The notes under the pieces: model-generated | Told to the model about the DNA's origin: nothing | Databases searched by the model: none | What the model saw: only the letters and a program-made list of their open reading frames with translations | Part shown: piece after piece, positions 45,241 through 55,480 of the stretch | How the letters are laid out: every line of letters starts with the position of its first letter | How positions within the stretch are numbered: position 1 is the first letter of the stretch | DNA from: Fasciola hepatica | Lineage: Eukaryota; Platyhelminthes; Trematoda; Plagiorchiida; Fasciolidae | DNA: 64,000 bases | Assembly (NCBI GenBank): GCA_948099385.1 | Contig: CANUEZ040000165.1 | Location: 4,476,501 to 4,540,500 of the forward strand | Reading direction: 5' to 3' | Made by a program: the position numbers and the translations under genes

Positions 45241-46431
45241 ATGCGGAAATGCGTGACATTAACTGTGAATGGCCATCTGGTAACTCTGCAGCTGGACACG
45301 GCATCGGACATTACAATCATTTCACGCTCAACTTGGGTTGCTCTTGGTGAGCCCTCGTACAATGCCACAAACCGGGTTGCCCGAAATGCCACGGGTCAAC
45401 AAATACCATTCCTTGGAGAGCTAGAATATGAGCTTCATTTTCGTGACCACTGTGGTAATGGCATTTGTTATATATTAATCGCTAACAATTCAGATCTCCT
45501 CGATATTGACTGGATTAATAAGCTTCAGTTATGGGATGTACCTTTCAGTTCCATTTGTGACTCAAATAACCCGACTTCACTGTCACGCTCGCCCTCACCA
45601 GATGTATGCGACGTTGCAAACATTACCAACACTCCAACAGTTGAAGATATCCAGGAGAAGCACGCCGAAATATTTCAGCCAGGCTTGGGATTGTGCACCA
45701 AAGCTAAAGCCATCCTTTATCTAAAACCCGGATCTAAACCAGTTTTTCGCCCAAAACGGCCTGTTCCATACGCCCCTTTGAAATCAATAGATCAGGAACT
45801 CGAAAGACTGCAGACAGCAGGAGTACTTACACAAGTTAATTATTCCGCTTGGGCCGCACCAATTGTGGTGGTTCGGAAGGCAGATAGTTCGGCTCACATA
45901 TGTGCCGATTTCTCTACTGGACTTAATGATTGCCTAGAAACACATCAGTATCCGCTACCGACCCCGAAAGATTTGTTTCCTAAACTTAACGGAGGTAAAA
46001 TATGCTCAAAAATCGATTTATCTGATGCCTACCTTCAGGTTGAAGTGGATAATGCATGCAAAGAGTTTCTGACTATTAATATCCACCGCGGTTTGTATCA
46101 ATACAATAGAATGCCACTCGGAGTAAAGTGCACTTCAGCCATACTTCAGCAGATCATTGACACAATGCTGACTGACCTTCCATTCGCACTGGCCTAAGTG
46201 GATGATATTGCCATTGTTAGTGAGTCTAGAGCTGAACATGTGCAACATTTGAACGAAGTACTACATAAAAACCAACTTTTCGGACTCAAGTTATATATCG
46301 CGAAATGCTCATTTCTTCTCCCAAGCATACAATTTCTCGGCTTTATCATTGATAAAAACGGACGACGCCCAGACCCCTGCAAGGTGGCACCTATTAACCA
46401 AATGCCTGCACCCAAAAACAAAGTGGAATAG
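45241..46431 (+). pseudogene. pol: Gypsy protease and RT, copy 4
   Basis: As copy 3 (C at 45,680), with a further private change T to C at 45,433 (EYELHF in place of EYEFHF). TAA at 46,195-46,197 in the Y-V-D-D box. Confidence 0.85.
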
Positions 46432-48319
46432 CAATCCCTCCTCGGTCTTGTAAACTGAGAATAATTTCATTCCAAACATGCACAATATTAGAGCCCCATT
46501 GAACGCCTTACTGAAACGGGATTCCGAATGGCGATGGTCAAAAGACTGTCAATCATCCCTTGACGAATTGAAGCAGTTGTTGACATCCACCCTGATGCTG
46601 ACTCACTGTGATCCCTGTTTACCCATAATCGTCGCTGCAGACGCCTCCGAATACGGCATTGGAGCAGTGCTACTCCATAAATTTCCAGATGACTCAAAGA
46701 AGGCAGTGTCCCACGCCTCTCGGGCGTTTATAAACGCCGAACGAAATTACGGTCAGACAGAGAAAGAAGGCCTGGCGTTGGTATTCGCAGTTCAAAAATT
46801 CCATAAATTTCTTCATGGTAGACGTTTTACCTTGTGTACTGATCACAAACCACTATTAGCCATCTTTGGCACAAAAAAGGCATTCCTCTTCATACCGCAA
46901 ACCGACTACAACGATGGGCAACGGTACTACTTGGTTGTCTTTGTGATTAAGTACATCCGCACAGACAGTTTCGGACATGCTAACGCATTATCTCGCCTAA
47001 TACAAAGAAATTCAGCTAGTCAACCTGGTGAAGACTTGGTTATATCCTCAGTTGAAGTTGATTCTGAAGTCAAGCAGATGTTTCGTGAGTCAATCCGTAA
47101 TCTGCCTGTCCCGTTCACTATGATACAAAGCGAAACTGAACCAGACCTTGATCTTCAGCGAATAATTCATTTTCTGAAAACTGGCTTGCCTCAAAATATC
47201 ACCGATCAATTTTATCGTTGGAAACATGCACTCACAGTAGTAGACAGATGCCTAATGTTGTCTGAACGCATGGTGATTCCTAAGACGTTACAAACCAGAG
47301 TGCTGAGGCAATTGCATAGTGGTCATCCGGGTATCACACGTACGAAAGCACTAGCTCGAAGTTATGCTTGCTGGCCCACCATTGACAAGCAGATTGAAGA
47401 GTGCGTTAGATGTTGTGAAGATTGTTCAACGGCTGCTAAGGCGCCCATCAAGGTTCTGCTACACTCTTGGCCGTTACCCACAGGGCCTTGAAAAGGGGTT
47501 CACGTCGACTTTGCAGGTCCAATGAATCAACAGTATTTCATAGTAATAGTTGATGCTTACTCGAAATGGCCAGAAATATTTCCTGTGAAAACTATCTCTT
47601 CTTCAAGCACCATTGTCATCTTGAGACGTCTTTTCGCACAATTTGGGATTCCCGAAACCCTAGTTAGGGATAACGGGGTCCAGCTTACCTCCACTGAGTT
47701 CATTACCTTCTGCCAATCCATGACAGTTGGGCACGTACGGAGTCCAGTTTATCACCCTCAATCAAACGGTCAAGCGGAACGCTTTGTAGACACACTGAAA
47801 CGGGCTTTCAAAAAGCTGCAAGGGGAAGGAAGCATACAAAAGATACTTGACAACTTCCTGGTGACGTATCGCTCAACTCCTAACGCATCAGCCCCAAACA
47901 ATGCCTCCACGGCAGAAGCCTTCCTTGGCAGACACATGCGAATACAGTTAGATGCCATATACCCTACGGTCACACCAAGTTTTCGAAACGAACATATGGA
48001 AAGGCGCTTCAACAGATATCATGGTGCAAGGCCACGCACCTTCAGCAAAGGGGATCATGCTTACGTTCTCGATTTTCGTCACCCTTCAAGACAATGGATG
48101 CCAAGAGTAATTGCTAGCCGACTGGGTAATGTGATATATGGTGTTCGGTTAAACAATGGAACAGCCAAACGACATGTCAACCACATCAGGAAACGTTACA
48201 GCGCGACAGCCGTAGATGAGAAGAACGAGGTAGAACTTCCACTACATGTGCTTTTTGGATACCTTTGCATTACCAGTCACAGAGAAGAAAATGGCATCAC
48301 CTGGGCCACCAAGTTCTGA
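46432..48319 (+). pseudogene. pol: Gypsy RNase H and integrase, copy 4
   Basis: Same domains and stops as copy 1. Confidence 0.85.
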
Positions 48320-48428
48320 CTGTTTTAACGAGCGACGATACTCAGCGCGGTCCCGGTCCCCCATTAAAAGACTTTCCGTTGATCGCTATAAAAATTCTTA
48401 CGAGTCGACCTCTATTTGCGGGGGGAGG

Positions 48429-48685
48429 CGAACGGACTGTCAGCTGACGCTTTGCGTATGCATACACACCTACACATCCAAACAAGTCCGCGTACGCGTA
48501 CGCTCACACGAAACAGTGTTTGTACTGTCCGGTTATTCGCGAAGCCGCAATCGCTCATTTTGTATTGATTTCCTTTTATCGACCTATTGTATTAGACGTG
48601 CCTGTATGTCACTTTCATGTTCATTCATAAAAAGACCTACTCAATGATCGGATGTTCTGTGCCTCCTAATAGTTGGGTCATGACA
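48429..48685 (+). repeat. LTR 5 (3' outer), without insert
   Basis: 257 bases, starting CGAACGGAC directly after the purine tract and ending TGGGTCATGACA. The TGCCTCCTA site is single and uninterrupted, so this LTR never had the RTE-I insertion. The right end reads ATAGTTGGGTCATGACA against GCAATTGGGTCATAACA in the others. Confidence 0.85.
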
Positions 48686-48785
48686 GGGTTCTCCTCCACT
48701 CTCGTATTGTGGACATCAAGTTTCCTCAGTAAGAGAACCATCTGCGTCCGAGGTGATGGGGTTTTGTCCCAGCCGTTTCGTGTTC
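48686..48785 (+). pseudogene. Jockey-like RT, continuation after the LTR array
   Basis: It begins with the right GGGTT duplication and reads in frame GFSSTLVLWTSSFLSKRT, ICVRGDG, then LSQPFRV, the RT segment that follows TTFGF at 29,800. It is cut by the 5' end of an RTE-II element near 48,786. Confidence 0.75.
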
Positions 48786-49800
48786 CCCATCACAACGAGA
48801 CTGCACCTTGGCGTTGTGTGATGGCTTGCGTGCATCCATGACCCAAAAAGCTACGCAGAATGACTTCCTTAGGCCGAAGATGCAATCATGCCTGACAGGT
48901 CAATGGGTAGAGGCCACACGGAGTCGTCTTTGAGACCGTTGCTGGGCAACATCTGGTTCTAACCACTATGCCCCTAAAGAGGACACTCCGCCGAATAAAC
49001 ACGGACAGAAACACTCAAGTATGAGGATGATTGGGCGAAAGAGTATCGGGTACGCATACCTGATGAGCGACAATAACCGCGAAACCAGTCGTGTGCTTCC
49101 GGGGAAATTTTGTCCTGCCATCTAGATACAGTGCCATACTACTCATATCGAAAACGGACAGAAACAGTTTACCGGTCAAAAAACCTACACTAGATGGACG
49201 TAGGAGTGGAAAACCTGGGGTTTCTCTCCACATTGGGGAGAAGTCGTCGCACTTCATTGGGCAGTTATCGCCCGCCTTAGCTGGGCAACCCCCGGCCCAA
49301 AGGATGCTGCCCCGTCCACGTTCCGCTTGCTCCACTGGGTGCATGGGGTTAAGGACTGAATCCGAAAAGCGGATCGATAACAAAGCAACAACGAAGACAA
49401 AACGAAACGCATGCAGCAATCAGGTCTCCCGTGACAGACCAGAAGTTCCTTCACGGATTCTTCGACCACGTTCCCGTGCTGGGTTTACACCCCACTGCCT
49501 TGTGGGTCAGACTTGTGAGTCAAAGGCTCCGGTTAGGGTTCCCGAAGAAAAACCTCTTCTGCGGTATGGGTAACCGCGAAGTATTATTTGCCCAAAAATC
49601 TCCAGCGGTCAGTCGGGAAACACTCCTTATCTCTCTGCTCTTTATCCTTTACGTTTCAATTTTAAACGCGTACAAGGAGCCACAATGAGTCGTGACTTTG
49701 AACTTTTAGCTCTCGGAAAGGGTATCAAATTAGGGAAAGGGGAAAAAAGATAATCCATTTTCCGACCTAAGCATCCTCTTTACTTAGTTGCTTTCAGCGT
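48786..49800 (+). other. 5' leader of RTE-II element F
   Basis: It opens CCCATCACAACGAGACTGC, also found with one change at 61,384 (copy H) and in part at 50,178, so this is the common 5' terminus of both RTE families. It contains ATGCCTGACAGGTCAATGGG near 48,890 (shared with H at 61,490) and the SACSTGCMG segment shared with element A. Frames here are not conserved in phase, so I treat it as untranslated. Confidence 0.6.
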
Positions 49801-49839
49801 CCGCCCACTTTTCCAAACGAGGCAACAGAATGCCCTAGC

Positions 49840-50177
49840 TAGGACTCTTGAAATCTTCAACAAAGACGTATGTTGTGTCTTCGAAACACGCATACAAGAC
49901 GCAAATGCAAGCTCGACTTCTCGTTTCACTCTTCGCGTGTCGGGTGGTTCGGTGTTTAGTGCTCGTGGTCAGGCTGGCGTTGGCATCGCTCTGAGCGTGA
50001 AACATGTGTGTGCACTGCTCGACTGGATCCCAGTCAGCAGCCGTCTACGTGCAGTTCGGTTGAATGGTTCTGTGCATGTCAACAGCAATAGACTGAAGCG
50101 CAAATACTTGTTTGTCATTTCTATGTATGCCCTAAATGACTGTAGCTCTTCTAAGGCTAAAGACGAATTCTACCAAC
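49840..50177 (+). pseudogene. RTE-II endonuclease, N-terminal part
   Basis: The translation is EIFNKDVCCVFETRIQDAN (the catalytic Glu of E-T-R is kept), RVSGGSVFSARGQAGVGIAL, ALLDWIPVSSRLRAVRLNG and KYLFVISMYALNDCSS, ending KDEFYQ at the nested element. It continues after that element at 52,127. Confidence 0.7.
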
Positions 50178-52126
50178 AAGACGAGACTGAACCTTGACGT
50201 GGTGTGATGGCTTGCGCGCCTCTATGACCCGAAGAGATGGAGAACCCATCGATGACAAACAGCAAAGGCCCGACGTTGGGCCGAATTCTTCAAGGAGCAA
50301 TTCAGCTGGCTGCGCACTAATGTAGTTACTCCTGTGTCAACCACTGCGACACCTTGGGGAATATCACTTGAGCCCCTATCGGAAGTGGAAGAGGAGTCAT
50401 GTATACGGTTACCAAAGAGTGGGAAAGCGGCCGATCCCGACTAACTTCCCACAGTTCTTTTTAAGCTTGATGGAAACGTTTTGATAAAACCACTTATCGT
50501 CTTGCTCCGTGACATTTGGAACAAGGAGCGTATTCCGTTAACATGGAGTGAGTCATTGATTGTTCCCATCTTCAAGAAGGGAATACGCAATGACTGTAGT
50601 AATTATCGTGGGATTAGCTTAATTCCGATAGTCACCTAAGTATTAGCCTCGGTTTTGCTGCACCACCTCACACCCGCGAACAGCAAGCCGGATTCTGCCC
50701 AGGTCGAGGATGTATCGACCAAATTTTTACTCTTCACCGACTACTTGAAACACGTCACACGCACCGTCGACCGACAATAATGATTTTCTTAGACTTGAAA
50801 GGTGCCTTCGATTCAGTTGATCGAACAGTGCTTTTCAGTGCTCTTCAACGAAAAATGTGTTCCCCAGAAGTTCATGGACCTACTGAGATCATTGTATTCT
50901 CATACTTGTGGCCACGTAAGAGTTTACGGTGAACTATCCGGTCGGTTCAAAACGACCAGTGGTGTTCTACAAGGATGTCCCATGTCTCCATTCCTGTTCA
51001 ACTTCGTCATGGACGAAATACTGGAGAGTGCATTGCAAAATCTTCAGGATGTAGGCGTCGAACTAGGAAATCATGAATAGCTATATGGCCTAGAATACGC
51101 GAACGATGTTGTCTGTTTGTTCGAACCCACGGAGCATACTCAACGTGCACTAGATAGACTTGGGAGAGCTGTAGCTCCATTCGGCATGCACTTTGCACCT
51201 TCAAAGTGTAAAGTGATGTTACAAGACTGGACGTCAACGATCCCGAACTTGATGCTCGATGGGGAGGTGCTGGCAGTTATCGACTACTTCACCTACCTCG
51301 GCAGCAGCGTGACGACGGATGAGAGCACTGTAGTAGAGGTGAGTACGCGGATATCCAAGGCTCGAGCGGCGTACACTCGACTGAAAGACTTGTAGCGCCG
51401 ACCTGATATTTCACTGAAGTTGAAAGGTCGTGTATACTGTGCTGCAGTGCGTTCAGTTTTGTTGTATGGTTGCAAGACTTGGAGTCTGCGTGCTGAAGAT
51501 ATTCGTCGTCTTGAGGTTTTCGACCACCGATGTTTATGTAGTATCACTAGGATTGGGTGGAATAGCCAAGTGAGCAATGCTGATGTCAGAAATCGAGTAT
51601 TGGGTACTAGTTCGGAGAACATTTTGTCACAGCATATCCAGATTAGTAGAGTTTGTTGGTTGGGGCACGTGTTACATATGTCAAACAAAAGTCTACCATA
51701 CCGTGTCCTATTCTCCGTTCCTCCTCAGGAGTGGAAAAGACCACGTGGAGGTCAACAGATGACGTGGCAGCGAGGAATGAGAAAATGTTAGGCGAACTTA
51801 GGAAAAGTAAGCGCTTCACGTCTTCGTGGTTGAGGTCCAAAAGATCCATCAACTAGTTGGCCGGAGACACTGAAGGATATGACAGCGAACTGTGAACAGT
51901 GGTGATCGTTTTGTCACTTTCCGTTGAATCAGAATGAGTGATTGATATGCGTTTGTACAGTTGGACTGTTGGCTATTAGGGCATTCTTTCCTTTTTCCAC
52001 CCGTGTAGATCCACTCCCTGTCCATCTTGTATATTCATTTTTCCTAATTCAACGTGCAATATGGTAAGAAAGGCGGTGGTCAGTGGGGCTTGCCCTACTG
52101 TTTAACGCTGTACGATAATGATGACC
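50178..52126 (+). mobile_element. RTE-I element nested in F, internally deleted
   Basis: It begins ACGAGACTGAACCTTGACG (the RTE 5' terminus) but jumps after about 58 bases to sequence just before RT, so the endonuclease is deleted. It then runs through RT to a short tail, GATAATGATGACC. It splits the RTE-II endonuclease between KDEFYQ and DLSQVLRSV. It is the inverted near-identical partner of the 3' two-thirds of element G (58,341-60,130), sharing a deletion at CACCTCACACCCGCGAACAG and the stop at CACCTAAG. Confidence 0.8.
50236..51791 (+). pseudogene. RTE-I reverse transcriptase in the nested element
   Basis: Blocks in order: LIVPIFKKGIRN, NYRGISLIPIVT then a TAA, FCPGRGCIDQIFTLHR, FLDLKGAFDSVDRTV, the A5 frameshift at CGAAAAATG (about 50,850), GELSGRFKTTSGVLQGCPMS, TAG after LGNHE, EYANDVVCLF with AAC (Asn) at 51,102-51,104, FGMHFAPSKCKVML, TAG after TRLKDL, and RSVLLYGCKTW to the C-terminus. 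The terminal GWGP segment is frameshifted at 51,789. The copy cannot make RT. Confidence 0.8.
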
Positions 52127-52557
52127 AGGATCTGTCTCAAGTGCTCCGCAGCGTGCGCTCTGCGAACATCATGGTTGTTGCTGGTGATTTAAATGCTCAA
52201 GTCGGAAGCCTAGACGAGACGGAGAGGAATATGGGAGGCCGGTATTGCGGGTCAGCCGATCTAACTGATAGCGGTGATCGACTCATTCAACTATGTCCCG
52301 ACCACAGACCATTCCTAGCGAGTATACATTTCTCGCACAAAAAGCGACACCAACTAACCTGGCGTCCTCCTGCACCTTCACAGTGTTGGACTCAGGCCGA
52401 CCATATTGCTGTCGGTTACCGCTGGCGCAGATCAATTCAAGACTGTCGATCATTTTGGTCCACGTCTGTAGACACTGACTACGCTCTTCTCCGAACGCAC
52501 TTCAGCCTGCGCCTCGTCGGTAGCCGAAACAACGCCAAAGCGAACCATCCCCCGTAG
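52127..52557 (+). pseudogene. RTE-II endonuclease, C-terminal part
   Basis: DLSQVLRSVRSANIMVVAGD, LNAQVGSLDETERNMGGRYC, IQLCPDHRPFL, QADHIAVGYRWRRSIQD and VDTDYALLRTHFSLRL. The G-D-x-N-A block is kept; the final S-D-H has become T-D-Y, so the catalytic His is lost. The frame opens inside the tail of the nested RTE-I element. Confidence 0.7.
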
Positions 52558-53282
52558 CTGCTACTGGACGATAACCAACGATCTGCTTTCCGAACAGAAT
52601 TATCTACCACGTTATCGATGCAGCCAATTGCCCAGGATCCAAAAGAGCGACGGACAAAAATCAAACAGGCTCTACGTGCGGCTGCTGATGCTACCCAAGG
52701 TCCAACAACTAGACGCACACAGAAACGATGGACATCTGCATTCTCAGCTCCACTGTTAGATGTGCGCAGATCGATTCCTCAGGATTCTAGATACGATGAT
52801 GTACGGAGATGCCTTACACGCAAACTGATCCGGAGCCTGAGAACTGACTGTGAGTAGTGGTGGATTACGAAGTGTAGGGAGATAGGAAAATCAGCGGCCA
52901 TTGGGAACAGCCGCAACCTTTTCCGTCTGAAAAGAGAAACCAAACCATGTAAATCAGGCGTTAGCGAATTGATCAAAGAGGCGAACGGCTCACTCATTTA
53001 AACTCAGGAGCGTCGTCTAATTTGCTGGGCGGAGCATTTCGAGAGGCAGTTTAATTGGTCTTTATCCTCTTCAGGTTTGCTCACTAGCGCAATGGGCACA
53101 GCTCGTGTTGTAGATATCAGTCCTCTGTCAGAAGCGGAAGTTCTTCGTGAGATAAGCTATCTTAAACGACATAAGGCTGCCGCACCGGATGGGTTGCTAC
53201 TGCCTATTTTCAAAGACGGTGGCCTAGCACTTTTAGGGGAGTTGATGAAACTCCTGGATTTGTATTGGAAAAGAAACAAGTT
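52558..53282 (+). pseudogene. RTE-II linker and RT N-terminus
   Basis: It carries the basic linker (KERRTKIKQALRAAADA, RRTQKRWTSA), then ISPLSEAEVLREISYLKRHK and AAAPDGLLLPIFKDGG, the first RT block. It ends at LDLYWKRNK near 53,282, where a SINE has inserted. Confidence 0.65.
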
Positions 53283-53470
53283 CCAAATAGTTGGTGTTTT
53301 TTTATTTCACGCTTACTCATGCGTGCAGTGGAAGGGGTATTTATCCCATAGCCACGAAGGCCCACTGCACTGTTGGGGATAACCGGCAACCAGACCCTCA
53401 GACTTGGAGTGGCGAAGAACCACATGAGGTCCCAGCAGATCAGGTGTGGTAACGATTCGGACTACAGTGA
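53283..53470 (-). repeat. SINE 3' fragment inside RTE-II RT
   Basis: Same family as 24,225-24,681 and 26,335-26,490; its A-rich tail on the minus strand is TTTTTTTATTTCACGC as read on the plus strand. Shared blocks: CATGCGTGCAGTGGAA, GGCCCACTGCA, AGACTTGGAGTGG and GGTCCCAGCAG. It interrupts the RT between WKRNK and SMIVAIYKKGD. Ends are approximate. Confidence 0.6.
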
Positions 53471-54514
53471 AATGCTGCCTACCACCAAAATCGATGATCG
53501 TAGCGATTTATAAGAAAGGTGACAGATCCTTCTGTGAAAACCACAGGGGAATAAGTCTGGTTAGCATCGCATCCAAATTGATCGCTGGTATTATTCTCCA
53601 CCGTTTATCTAACGCTCGCGAACAGTACTCGCGCGAGAATCAAGCTGGGTTTGGATCCGGTCGAGGTTGTATTGATCACACCTTCACCCTTCGACAAATT
53701 TTAGAACACGAACACACCTTCCATGGGCCCACTATCTCCGATTCTCTTGATCTTAAAGCGGCCTTCGACTCAGTTGACCGCACTGTTCTCTGGCGCTGCC
53801 TCTTGTTGAAGGGTTTATCAGAGAAATTCATTTCCATTGTAAAATCCCTTCACATTAATAGCCGAAGTCGAGTTCTAGCTAATAGTGATCTTTCATCTGA
53901 GTTCACCACGATAAGTGGTGTACTTTGTGACTGATATGCTCCTAGAGACCGCACTTTTGTCAGATGATAGAGGCGTTGAACTTTTCCCGGGTGAAAAGAT
54001 ATTAGACCTCGAGAACGCTGACGACATAGTTCTTTTAAGTGAAGATCCAGGTAGGTTGCAAGCTTTTCTAGACAGCTTGGCGGATTGCGCAGCAATGTTC
54101 GATATGCGTTTCGCACCTTCAAAGTGCAAGATGCTGTTGCAGGACTAGGTTGGTCCAACGCCAAACTTTTCAGTGTCTGGGGAGACTATAAACGCGGTAG
54201 ACAAGTTCTGTTATCTGGGGAGCTGCATCTCACCCGGGGGTCGGATATCGGATGAGATGCATCTGCGTATACAGAAGGCTCGCTTGGCATTTGCCAACCT
54301 AATTCATCTCTGGCGTCCACATGACATCCGTTTACTTATCAAAGGCCGAGTGTACGCTGCAGCAGTGAGGTCCGTGCTTCTGTATGGTTCAGAGACATGA
54401 CCACTGCGGGTGGAGGACATACGAGGATTGTCGGTATTTGAACACCGATGTCTTCGTAGTATTGCTCGAATCTGGTGGGAACACCGTGCCAGCAATGCTG
54501 AGGTTCGGCGGAAA
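53471..54514 (+). pseudogene. RTE-II reverse transcriptase, palm to C-terminal region
   Basis: SMIVAIYKKGDRSFCENHRG, ISLVSIASKLIAGIILHRL, QAGFGSGRGCIDHTFTLRQI, SLDLKAAFDSVDRTVLW; a TGA after LCD at 53,932; then ENADDIVLLSEDPGRL (N-A-D-D, both Asp kept), MRFAPSKCKMLLQD, FCYLGSCISPGG, VRSVLLYGSET with TGA, and FEHRCLRSIARIWWEHRASN. It stops at NAEVRR, where the Jockey-like sequence resumes. Confidence 0.75.
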
Positions 54515-55160
54515 CATCATTCAATCTCCCCTCATTCATCCTTTGATTTAACTGTGCTGCCTTTCACAGATTCTATCTCTCTTCTTGGTCCATCTATAAC
54601 TTCTCTGTGTTGATCCGTTTTCATACCTCAGTTCGCCTCTGGTGCTGCGCGCAAAGTTGGTTATCTGTTTCGCGCCAAATGCTTCTTCACACCAGCTCAT
54701 CTTCTTTTGCTGTACAAGGCTCAAATCCACCCCGCACTTGAATACTGCAGTCATGTGTGGGGTGGAGCTTCGTCTACTTCTCTTTCTCTTCTTAATCGGA
54801 TTCAACGTAAAGCCATTCGACTGATCGATGACCCTTCTTTAATCTCCAATCTGCAGTCACTAGCCTATCGTCGGGCTGTTGTTTCGTTGTCTCTCTTCCA
54901 TCGGTACTATTTGGGATTTTGTTTTTCTGAGCTTGCTGCGGCAGTTCCTCTTCCCAAAACTTCTTTCCGAACATCACGTACCCAGGCAACTAGTCATCCT
55001 TATCAAGTTTCTGTCAATAGATGTCGTAATTCTATCTTTCAATCCTCTTTCTTTCCTCGAACCGTTAAACTATGGAATACTCTCCCTCTTTCTGTCTTCC
55101 CACCCCAATTACAATCTTTTCTCTCTTCAAAAGCAAGATCAATAAACTGGTTCTAACGTG
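54515..55160 (+). pseudogene. Jockey-like element, 3' coding end
   Basis: FDLTVLPFTDSISLLGPSIT (54,542-54,600), then SGAARKVGYLFRAKCFFTPA, LYKAQIHPALEYCSHVWGG, LLNRIQRKAIRLIDDP, LAYRRAVVSLSLFHRYY, SFFPRTVKLWNTLPLSVFP and the stop at 55,154. This is the conserved C-terminal segment of Jockey-type RT proteins. Roughly 120 residues of palm (including the catalytic box) that should follow 48,785 are absent, consistent with the deletion that also removed the 3' end of element F. It could instead be a separate copy. Confidence 0.7.
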
Positions 55161-55278
55161 AGTGCTTCCCCACAATCCACTTTCACCGAGTCCTCTGATT
55201 ATAGGGTTTACCCCTTATGCTGTAATTCACTCTAAAAGTAGTACAAAAATCTTCCATCTCTGATACTTTTTGAAACCA

Positions 55279-55480
55279 CTAGATTTCGCGGTTCCTGAGC
55301 AAACTTGCGTTTAATTCACGTCTCGTTGTGAGCCGTGCTTCAATATGGACTGACGTGCACCAAAAAGGCGTAGACTTAGCAGAAATCCAGGGTTCCGCGA
55401 CACGACGGATCAGGCCATGACTCTCTATGCCGGCAGAGTACAAAGCATTCTTGATAAGCGACCAGTGCTGGTTGATGTTA
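55279..55480 (-). pseudogene. RTE family III linker fragment
   Basis: NINQHWSLIKNALYSAGIES, HGLIRRVAEPWISAKSTPF and TRRELNASLLRNREI resemble the endonuclease-RT linker of RTE-like elements. It lies downstream, in minus-strand sense, of a C-terminal RT region, so it belongs to a second, separate copy. Confidence 0.5.

Larger units (their letters stand above)
29801..48685 (+). mobile_element. Tandem array of four CsRn1-like gypsy elements with five LTRs
   Basis: The structure is LTR-internal-LTR-internal-LTR-internal-LTR-internal-LTR with an exact 4,657-bp period. The 257-bp LTRs start TG(A/C)... or CG... and end ...CA; a purine tract GGGGGGAGG abuts each inner and 3' LTR start. Each 4,230-bp internal region holds gag, protease, RT, RNase H and integrase in that order, the Ty3/gypsy layout, and resembles the CsRn1 group of trematodes in gag and pol sequence. 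Only one GGGTT duplication pair flanks the whole array. All copies share the same disabling mutations, and I see only two base differences between copies. It reads as one insertion expanded by unequal recombination. Confidence 0.85.
48786..54514 (+). mobile_element. RTE-II element F, interrupted, 3' end missing
   Basis: A plus-strand RTE-II copy with leader (48,786-49,800), endonuclease start (49,840-50,177), a nested RTE-I element (50,178-52,126), endonuclease end (52,127-52,557), linker, RT with an inserted SINE (53,283-53,470), and RT C-terminal region that stops abruptly at NAEVRR (54,514) without 3' UTR or tail. Losing the 3' end is unusual for a non-LTR element and points to a later deletion. 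Confidence 0.75.

Noticed and set aside
29801..48685. Array as a pure assembly artefact
   Set aside because: Not excluded, but hybrid LTRs, an insert-free last LTR and nested substitutions between units are hard to make by assembly error.
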